From assembly GCA_900552055.1 (NCBI GenBank), contig URYI01000069.1:1-10156 (forward strand): DNA of 10,156 nucleotides, read 5' to 3'. A program made the translations under genes and the position numbers. This stretch comes from an uncultured Eubacteriales bacterium. Its GTDB lineage: Bacteria; Bacillota; Clostridia; Christensenellales; QALW01. How positions within the stretch are numbered: position 1 is the stretch's first letter; every line of letters starts with the position of its first letter. This document shows, piece by piece, positions 1 through 5,906 of this stretch. The notes under the pieces are model-generated. The model had not been told where the DNA came from, did not search any database, and worked only from the letters and a program-made list of their open reading frames with translations.

Positions 1-14
1 CCTAAGGCTCGGCC

Positions 15-31
15 TGCGGCCAAAGGCCGCA
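15..31 (-). terminator. GC-rich hairpin downstream of the phosphodiesterase gene
   Basis: Perfect 7-base arms, TGCGGCC at 15-21 and GGCCGCA at 25-31, enclose an AAA loop. It lies about 60 bases beyond the last stop codon of the minus-strand operon, where a transcription end would be expected. No T-tract follows on the minus strand, so a classical intrinsic terminator is not shown. It could also be a 3' stabilising hairpin. A further short palindrome, CGCCGGCG, lies at 34-41. Confidence 0.35.
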
Positions 32-89
32 AACGCCGGCGGGGGATAAGCTGTATGTGCGGGGAACCTTTAAAAACTAAAGCTTTTCT

Positions 90-782
90 TTAATAACCCA
101 ATTCCTGTTTTCTTATCTCCAGCGCCCTAATGGGCCGTTTAGTGGTAATATTAACCAGGCCCATTCCCATCATGCGCTTTAAATCCTCATCCTCGTCCAC
201 CGTCCAAACAGTAAAATTATAACCGTTCTGCCGTACATACTCCAGTAATTCAGGCGTAACCATATGATACTCCACGCATATAACCCTGTCCCGGTTATAG
301 CCGTTTAAATAGGCTACCGCCTCCCTGAGCCGCGCATAATTGTCCGCCGAAGGAAAAATGCTGTTCCACCAGCCTGATATTTCCCCTGATTCCTTGAGAA
401 ATTGCGCATCCTCATTGCTGACCTGCCCGGTAAAATGTATTCTGTCTGCAACCGACATCCTTTTGGCCATCTCTATAACCGGTTTGACCAATCCGAAATG
501 CTTTACATCGCAGTTTATCAGCACGCTTTTATACGGCCGCACCATTTCAAAACAGGTCTTAAGCTCCGGCCTGCTTGCGGGATCGTCCACTGCGTCATGG
601 GACAGGTACAGCAATTCACCGTCATTTTGAATATCTATTTCCACAATTTCAGCGCCGCTTGAAAGCGCGGCTTCTATATGCTCAATACTGTTCCAGGGCG
701 TGCCCTCGCATCCGGTATGGGCTGTAATATAGGTGTAATTCTCCTTAAGTTTCTGATTAAAATATTTATCGCACTTATCCAT
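90..782 (-). CDS. Glycerophosphodiester phosphodiesterase family protein
   Basis: Family enzymes hydrolyse glycerophosphodiesters to glycerol 3-phosphate and an alcohol. The 230-residue protein has the usual length and layout of a GDPD TIM barrel. AHTG (His22) stands where the family has HRG. EIVEID (Glu48, Asp50) supplies the usual metal ligands, and LSHD (His62) gives the second catalytic His. DVK at 92-94 and TVWTVDED at 191-198 match later barrel strands, and the end reads NITTKRP where many members have ITDRP. No signal peptide is visible, so it should be cytoplasmic. The chosen ATG at 782 overlaps the rhamnosidase stop codon by one base (TAATG) and has an AAAGGA Shine-Dalgarno seven bases upstream. 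An in-frame ATG at 818 lies inside the upstream gene and is less likely. HTG for HRG and the altered ENT region (WNSIE) make it a divergent member. The natural substrate is unknown, though the coupling suggests work alongside the rhamnosidase. Confidence 0.85.
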   Translation of the reverse strand: MDKCDKYFNQKLKENYTYITAHTGCEGTPWNSIEHIEAALSSGAEIVEIDIQNDGELLYLSHDAVDDPASRPELKTCFEMVRPYKSVLINCDVKHFGLVKPVIEMAKRMSVADRIHFTGQVSNEDAQFLKESGEISGWWNSIFPSADNYARLREAVAYLNGYNRDRVICVEYHMVTPELLEYVRQNGYNFTVWTVDEDEDLKRMMGMGLVNITTKRPIRALEIRKQELGY

Positions 783-3337
783 TATTTTATCCTTTCTCCG
801 TCTCCTACTGTAAAGCAATAGCAGCCGCTGCCTATTTCCTGAGCTGATGCGTATTCAACGTTTGCCGCGTCCTCAGAATAATTAACGGGCAGGTAAAGCT
901 GTGCCTTTACGCCGAAGGGTATATTGAGATATATATGGAACGCGCCGTATTTGCGCACCCAGCGCACGCCTATATCTCCTTTTATTGTATTAATCCGGCA
1001 CTGCGCGCTTAAAAGTCCCGTCGGGAAATAGGGCTGGATTTTGATTTCCGAGCAGCCGGGCGCAAGCACGGATACGCCGCAGATATAGCCGTACAGCCAT
1101 TTGTCCACCGAAGCGTACATTGGGTGGGAATGTGAATTCATGGTAGGATTCTTTTTAAGCTCAAAGCGTTCCCATATAGTTGTTCCCTCATTTTGAATGG
1201 AATAGCCGTAGGACGGATATTTATCCAGCGTCATAAGAGTATAGGCGTCATCCACATATCCATAGCGGGTGAGCATCTCCACCATATAGCGCAGGCATAT
1301 GCTGCCCGCTGTAAAGCGGTAATTATTAGCCTTAAGCTGGCTGCGCATAAACTCAGCGGCCTTAGCGCGCCCTTCTTCGGGCAATATATCCAGCCAGAGC
1401 GCAAAGGCCTGGCAGGCGTCCGAACCTGTGCCCACCTTTCCCGTCTGCGCGTCAAACCACTTATTTAAAAACGCTTCGCGCACCTTCAAAGCGGTTTGAG
1501 CATATTTGTCGCTTTCTTCGCTTTTACCCAGAGAACGCGCAAACCTAGACAAAAGCAGGCAGTTATAATAGGAATAGCCTGTAGAGAGCAATTCGCCCGG
1601 AGTCACAGCCGAATAGCACCGCTCGGCGTCTATGCAGGCGTAATCAGGCGAAGCCCAGTCCCCATTAAGGGTAAAATTCAGAATATAATCCTCCGAACGG
1701 CCCAAAAGATAGTCCTCCCAGGCCTTAAAATGCTCGTAGCCCTCACGCACCAGTTCCTCGTTTCCGGCAAAGAGCAAGCTTTGCTGCCCTGCTATAAGAA
1801 AAGAAGAGCATATGGGATCGGCCGGACGGGCGCTGTATATATATGGATTGGTATAGGCTATCATGCCGTCCTGCTGGTCGTTGATTATATCCCGGACGGT
1901 TTTGGTGAACAGGCGGCTGATATTAAAATTATAAGGCAGCGCTTCAAAGCGGGGAGTAAGGTCGTTAATCCAGGCCATGCGCTCGTTGCGCTGCGGGCAG
2001 TCTGTGAAAATGCTGTAGATATTGGATTTTTCGGTCTGGACACAGTTTTTATGTATGCGGTTGAGCATAGGATTTCCGCATTCAAAAAAGCTGCCGCTGG
2101 CCATATCGCTGTAAAGCGCCACGGCCTCTATATCTTCCTCGCAAAAATCCTCATAGCCGTGTATCTGGGCATATCTGAAGCCGTGATAGGTAAAGGCGGG
2201 CATAAAATATTCATTATCATATTCCCGTCCCGAAGAGATAAATTCGTCCCGCGCCTTTACCCCTCGCAGAGGCGCCATATAGAGCGTGCCGTCCTCGTCC
2301 AGCATTTCAGCGTGCTCAATAATGACGCTCTGGCCGCACTGCATTTTTTTAGGCAGGCGCAGGCGGCAGACTCCCGCTATATTCTGGCCGAAATCCACTA
2401 CAGCCACGCCAGGCTTGGGCCAAAAAATGCTTACCGGCTTATAGGTTTCATGCATGGTTATAGGCTCGGCGGCATCGGCGTGCATTATCCCCAGACAAGG
2501 CGCGTCCTCTACCGTCAATTCTTCCTCCCTGCCTTCAAGGCGCTCGTCATACACCATGCCGTCATAAAGGTTGGCTTCAATAATGGGAGTGCGGCGCGCT
2601 TTCCATTCATAACTGCCGGTATGCAGCCATTTTACGCTGCCGTCCGTGAGCGTCAGCTTTATGGAGGCGCTTAACTGGGGCGTGCCGAAAAATTCTATCT
2701 CCCGCCGTATATGGTCAAAAATAAATTGGCTGTCCATGCGCCGCCATCCGTCAGCCACCGTTACGGCCACGGTATTAACGCCCTCCTTAAGCAGCTGTGC
2801 TGCATCCAGCACCTCATAGCAGCATAATTTTGCAAAATTAGTATAGGAGGGAGCCAGTTCGCCCCTTTTAAGGGGTCGGCCGTTTACGCTTACCCTATGA
2901 TAGCCCACGCCGCACACAAACAGCACGCAGCCCGCTATATCCCCGTTATTTTCAAAACTGGTATAAAACTGAGCAGGCACGCGCACCTTATCTTCCTTTA
3001 CAGCTATCCATCCCGCCTGCCAGTCCATACGGCCCGCAGTAAATTCTTTAGGCTCGGACCATGCGCTCAAATTGCCGTGATTATCTTTAATCCTGACACG
3101 CACGCCGTAAATTTCGCCCGCCTCGAAGGGCGGACCTGCATACTGCGCCTTCTGTTCCCGGTTAAGCGCCGCGGCATTCCATATTTTCCCGCCGTTCTTT
3201 TTATTGACCTCTATTTCATAGCCCGCCTGCTCCGAATTATTTAATTCTGAAACGGCGCTCCATGAAAACATGGGAAGGTCGTTGTCAATAACGTCATACT
3301 CCGAATAATCCACATACACCTTTTTAACCCTGAGCAT
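782..3337 (-). CDS. Alpha-L-rhamnosidase, glycoside hydrolase family 78
   Basis: GH78 enzymes release terminal alpha-L-rhamnose from glycosides and polysaccharides. This 851-residue protein has the full multidomain layout. There is an N-terminal beta-sandwich, then a rhamnosidase N-domain (GWIAV near 110, VADGW near 195). A further beta domain contains VDFGQNIAGV at 314-323 and FTYHGFRY at 382-389. The (alpha/alpha)6 barrel follows from about 415, with a C-terminal beta domain from about 760. The barrel carries DCPQRNER (446-453) with Glu452 as probable general acid, NGDW (558-561), and TIWERFE (720-726) with Glu723 as probable general base, then NSHSHPMYASVDKW. The family usually has Asp where Asn451 stands. 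There is no signal peptide, so it acts on imported fragments. The ATG at 3337 is preferred because AAGGAG lies seven bases upstream. A longer start at 3358 would put that site inside the gene. The stop overlaps the next start (TAATG). The exact rhamnosyl linkage cannot be read from sequence. Confidence 0.92.
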   Translation of the reverse strand: MLRVKKVYVDYSEYDVIDNDLPMFSWSAVSELNNSEQAGYEIEVNKKNGGKIWNAAALNREQKAQYAGPPFEAGEIYGVRVRIKDNHGNLSAWSEPKEFTAGRMDWQAGWIAVKEDKVRVPAQFYTSFENNGDIAGCVLFVCGVGYHRVSVNGRPLKRGELAPSYTNFAKLCCYEVLDAAQLLKEGVNTVAVTVADGWRRMDSQFIFDHIRREIEFFGTPQLSASIKLTLTDGSVKWLHTGSYEWKARRTPIIEANLYDGMVYDERLEGREEELTVEDAPCLGIMHADAAEPITMHETYKPVSIFWPKPGVAVVDFGQNIAGVCRLRLPKKMQCGQSVIIEHAEMLDEDGTLYMAPLRGVKARDEFISSGREYDNEYFMPAFTYHGFRYAQIHGYEDFCEEDIEAVALYSDMASGSFFECGNPMLNRIHKNCVQTEKSNIYSIFTDCPQRNERMAWINDLTPRFEALPYNFNISRLFTKTVRDIINDQQDGMIAYTNPYIYSARPADPICSSFLIAGQQSLLFAGNEELVREGYEHFKAWEDYLLGRSEDYILNFTLNGDWASPDYACIDAERCYSAVTPGELLSTGYSYYNCLLLSRFARSLGKSEESDKYAQTALKVREAFLNKWFDAQTGKVGTGSDACQAFALWLDILPEEGRAKAAEFMRSQLKANNYRFTAGSICLRYMVEMLTRYGYVDDAYTLMTLDKYPSYGYSIQNEGTTIWERFELKKNPTMNSHSHPMYASVDKWLYGYICGVSVLAPGCSEIKIQPYFPTGLLSAQCRINTIKGDIGVRWVRKYGAFHIYLNIPFGVKAQLYLPVNYSEDAANVEYASAQEIGSGCYCFTVGDGERIK

Positions 3338-3344
3338 AATTTTT

Positions 3345-3350
3345 CTCCTT
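3345..3350 (-). promoter_or_regulatory. Ribosome binding site that sets the rhamnosidase start
   Basis: AAGGAG on the minus strand ends seven bases before the ATG at 3337. It lies downstream of the alternative in-frame ATG at 3358, so it decides for the shorter 851-residue protein. Confidence 0.75.
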
Positions 3351-3372
3351 CCGCCCATAAAATACTGCTTAA

Positions 3373-3415
3373 GCCGCCGGGCGTTAAACTGCTTTTAAGC
3401 ATCGCGCACGGCGGC
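3373..3415 (-). promoter_or_regulatory. Structured leader ahead of the rhamnosidase gene
   Basis: Seven-base perfect arms (3373-3379 and 3409-3415) enclose a second small stem, TGCTT/AAGCA at 3390-3401. The structure ends 22 bases upstream of the ribosome binding site. There is no T-tract right after it, so transcription attenuation is not shown. It may be a 5' stability element or chance folding of a GC-rich stretch. Confidence 0.3.
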
Positions 3416-3712
3416 CTTATATTATTATTCATATGGCTAACATTAATGTATAAGGGATAATGCGCTCCAGCCGAAAAGCTGTCCTGTTTTCAGCGTTATA
3501 ATCAGCTGCCGGTCTCCCCCTTACGCCTTTTCCGTCCGCCATAAAGCATCCCAAGGAATGAGGCCAAATAAGTTAAGAGCTGATTTGCGCCGCTGCATGG
3601 CGCAGAAACGGCATTTAACAGGCTCACATGGAGCAACAAACAGCAAGACAGGGACGTTCATCACTTCCTGACCGCATTATCCCGGTACTCTAATGCCGTC
3701 TTAATTGAAGCG

Positions 3713-4900
3713 TTAAACTGATTTTTTCTTATTCTTAATAACAATAAATGCCACTATCCCCGCTATAATTACCACGGCTGCCACGGCCAGGACAATATAT
3801 AGCGTATAATCGGCCGGTTCGTCTTCTTCCTCAGCCGGAGACGTCTGGGCGCCGGTATCGGTTGTCTGAGTCAAAGGCGCGGAGGCCTCCTGGCTGGGAG
3901 AAGCCGCTTGCTCCGAAGAATCAACATCCGGCTCTGTCGGCTCGGCTGTTGGTTCGGGCGTGGGCTCAGCGGTAGGTTCAGGCTCAGTGGCAGTATAAAC
4001 GGCGATATTGTCAAATTCCAGGGCTGAACCCCGCTCGGCCAGCGCAATGACATTGCGCACAGAGAGCCGGGAATTTTCCACGCTTAAAAGCTCGCTGCCT
4101 TCCGCGTCCTTAACCGTAACGTTTTTATAAAATTCGTACTGCATTGTGTCGTCAGTATCCTGGGGATATGTTACAACATTGCTGTATTCAACCGTAGCGA
4201 ACAGCTCGCCGTTTATATAACAGCTTACCTCTCCGGCATTATTGTCCCGGAAGGTATAAGTATTCATCTCATTTTTGATATCAAAATCAACCGGTATGGC
4301 GCAGTTGCGGTGCGAAACAAATATACCGTCCTCTTCAAACACAGCTACGTCTATCCTGAGCGTATTTTCATCTCTGGCTGTAACGCAGAAGCCGCTTCCC
4401 CCCATGCCGTTCCAGCTTACCGACTGGCCGCCGTTCTGAACGTAATAGGTGGAGCTGCAGAAAAGCATTTCAAAATCCTGATAGGCCGGGTTGACCCTGT
4501 AAATAGGTTCACAGCCTTTAATGAAGATTCCGTCCTGACCGCCCGCCATTTTAAAATCCACGCTGAAGGCGTATTCCTGCCCTTCCAAATCGTTAGCATA
4601 CTGCATCTGAAATTCATGATGGCCGCCGCCCTCAGGCGAAGGAATGGAAACTATATTGCCCTCCCCGTCCGCCGTAATAAAGGCTATGGCCGCGCCGTGC
4701 AGCAGCCAGTCGGCAGTATCATCGCTTAAATCTATGGTATTTCCCGCTTCGTCCCCGTCAAAATCAGCCTGCGACTGAAGGTACAGCCCCTCGAGCAGTT
4801 CCTCCTCCGGCACAGCCAGGCCTGCGGGCACAATTCCCAGCAGAACGGCGCAAACAGCCAGAACCAGCAGTCCTTTCAGCTTATTTAACATTTTACTCAT
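3713..4900 (-). CDS. Membrane-anchored surface protein with lectin-like beta-sandwich domain
   Basis: The 395-residue protein begins with a signal peptide (residues 1 to about 29, basic MSKMLNKLKG then a hydrophobic core). Residues about 38-303 look all-beta, of the concanavalin/LamG-like type. Features include YINGELFATVEYSN near 228-241 and a final strand LEFDNIAVY at 294-302, both common in such domains. A Pro/Glu/Thr-rich tether follows (about 304-362, PTAEPTPEPTAEP). A membrane helix (about 367-388) with KNKKKSV tail ends the protein. No LPXTG motif is present, so it is probably held by the helix and not by sortase. No catalytic motif is recognisable. I infer a glycan-binding or substrate-presenting role at the cell surface. 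The start at 4900 has GGGAGG eight bases upstream. The gap to the phosphatase is only 40 bases, so the two are likely co-transcribed. Confidence 0.75.
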   Translation of the reverse strand: MSKMLNKLKGLLVLAVCAVLLGIVPAGLAVPEEELLEGLYLQSQADFDGDEAGNTIDLSDDTADWLLHGAAIAFITADGEGNIVSIPSPEGGGHHEFQMQYANDLEGQEYAFSVDFKMAGGQDGIFIKGCEPIYRVNPAYQDFEMLFCSSTYYVQNGGQSVSWNGMGGSGFCVTARDENTLRIDVAVFEEDGIFVSHRNCAIPVDFDIKNEMNTYTFRDNNAGEVSCYINGELFATVEYSNVVTYPQDTDDTMQYEFYKNVTVKDAEGSELLSVENSRLSVRNVIALAERGSALEFDNIAVYTATEPEPTAEPTPEPTAEPTEPDVDSSEQAASPSQEASAPLTQTTDTGAQTSPAEEEDEPADYTLYIVLAVAAVVIIAGIVAFIVIKNKKKSV

Positions 4901-4940
4901 ACTCCATACCTCCCATCCGCACTGAGGCGGTGTTATTTAA

Positions 4941-5771
4941 TTATTCTCCTCTGGTCCAGTGGCGCAGAATAATTTCCTGCGCGCGGGGATGCACTATCCG
5001 GTTGGTCGCCAGCAGAGAGGTGATATTTTCATAATTCAGCGAACTTCCGTAAAAATCGCTGACCCAGCCGCCCGCCTCCTGAAGAATAAGCGCCGCCGCT
5101 GCGTAATCCCAGGAAAACAGGCGCATCTCATAGAAAACCTCGGCCCTGCCGCAGGCCACATTGCAAATATCCAGAGCCGCCGAGCCGCTTCTGCGCACGT
5201 CCTCCGCTGCCTGGCACATATCCCGCGCAATTAAGAAAGTGTTGTTTAACAGGTCGTAGTCATGCGAGGCAGTTCCTATGCAAACGAGAGAGCGCTCAAA
5301 CGTATTTCCGCTGACATGTATGCTCTTGCCGTTTAGGTAAGCGCCGCAGCCCGCAGCGGCATAGAAAAGCTCGTCGTCCGCAAGCGAATAGACCGCTCCG
5401 AAAAGAGTTTCCCCGCCCAGGACATAGGCCACGCATACCGCGCAGCTCGCATAATCATGCAGGCAGTTAGTAGTGCCGTCAATGGGGTCTATGATAAAAA
5501 ATTCATCATGATAGTTAAATTTTTCCGAAGTCCCGTTATTCTCCTCGGCAATGAATTTGGCCGCGGGATAAAGTCTCTTTAACTGCTCGCATAAATAGCT
5601 CTGGATATCTAAATCCATATTGGTAACATAATTGCATTTGCCCTGCTTGGACGAAACGCATGCCACGGCATTCCTGCCCTTTAAAAAAAGCGTTCTCGCC
5701 TGCCTGACAACTGCAAGGATATCCGCAAACTCCTCCATGCTCCGTGTGTATTTTAATGAGTTGGTGGTCAT
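4941..5771 (-). CDS. Inositol monophosphatase family phosphatase
   Basis: The family comprises Mg-dependent, lithium-sensitive phosphomonoesterases that act on inositol phosphates, 3'-phosphoadenosine phosphates or sugar phosphates. The key motifs are intact in this 276-residue protein. IAEE at 74-77 gives a metal-binding Glu. DPIDGTTN at 95-102 (Asp95, Asp98) is the family signature. RRSGSAALDICNVACGRAE lies at 193-211. SWDYAAA at 220-226 carries the last metal ligand, Asp222. CLHDY follows the signature where many members have Phe and a short hydrophobic stretch. It is cytoplasmic, with no signal peptide. The ATG at 5771 has only a weak GGGG-type site about 11 bases upstream. Met12 (5738) is an alternative, but its GGAG is too close. 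Which phosphate ester it uses cannot be told from sequence. Its place beside a rhamnosidase and a phosphodiesterase suggests a substrate from the same pathway. Confidence 0.9.
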   Translation of the reverse strand: MTTNSLKYTRSMEEFADILAVVRQARTLFLKGRNAVACVSSKQGKCNYVTNMDLDIQSYLCEQLKRLYPAAKFIAEENNGTSEKFNYHDEFFIIDPIDGTTNCLHDYASCAVCVAYVLGGETLFGAVYSLADDELFYAAAGCGAYLNGKSIHVSGNTFERSLVCIGTASHDYDLLNNTFLIARDMCQAAEDVRRSGSAALDICNVACGRAEVFYEMRLFSWDYAAAALILQEAGGWVSDFYGSSLNYENITSLLATNRIVHPRAQEIILRHWTRGE

Positions 5772-5865
5772 AAAGTCAATAGCCCCTTTTAAAAAAGGTA
5801 ATTAAAATCAAGGGCGGCATTCTTTTAAAATACGCCCGAAGTTCCAGCGCGAACGCATAATCAGC

Positions 5866-5898
5866 TATGTTCCGGCGCGCTTGGCGCGCCGGAACATA
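5866..5898 (-). other. Perfect 15-bp intergenic hairpin
   Basis: The arms TATGTTCCGGCGCGC (5866-5880) and GCGCGCCGGAACATA (5884-5898) match perfectly around a 3-base loop. It starts eight bases after the stop of the repeat-domain surface protein gene and lies about 95 bases before the phosphatase start. Neither strand has a T-tract after it, so it is not a standard intrinsic terminator. A processing or stabilising element within an operon mRNA, giving more of the upstream product, is the most likely role. A weak terminator is the alternative. Confidence 0.7.
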
Positions 5899-5906
5899 AG
5901 CCTAAA

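Larger units (their letters stand above)
3338..3712 (-). other. Gene-free 375-base gap before the rhamnosidase gene
   Basis: This is the longest gap in the window. No open frame here has a convincing start signal. The side next to the rhamnosidase can fold. GCCGCCG at 3373-3379 pairs with CGGCGGC at 3409-3415, and the inner palindrome TGCTTTTAAGCA sits at 3390-3401. The loop is followed upstream by an AT-rich block at about 3417-3450, which could hold a promoter, although I find no convincing -35/-10 pair. Just after the upstream gene, GCATTA and TAATGC (3674-3679, 3691-3696) form a weak hairpin with no T-tract. The 11-mer gcgttaaactg occurs at both edges (3381-3391 and 3710-3720). A leader controlling the rhamnosidase-phosphodiesterase pair is plausible but unproven. 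Confidence 0.5.

Noticed and set aside
783..818. Longer start for the phosphodiesterase (ATG at 818)
   Set aside because: It lies inside the rhamnosidase gene and adds a basic stretch unlike the family; the start at 782 has a good ribosome binding site and the TAATG overlap.
1496..2674. Long plus-strand open frame (392 codons) opposite the rhamnosidase
   Set aside because: It starts with TTG, has no ribosome binding site, shows no recognisable motif, and lies entirely antisense to a clear GH78 gene. The codon bias of the real gene explains the lack of stops.
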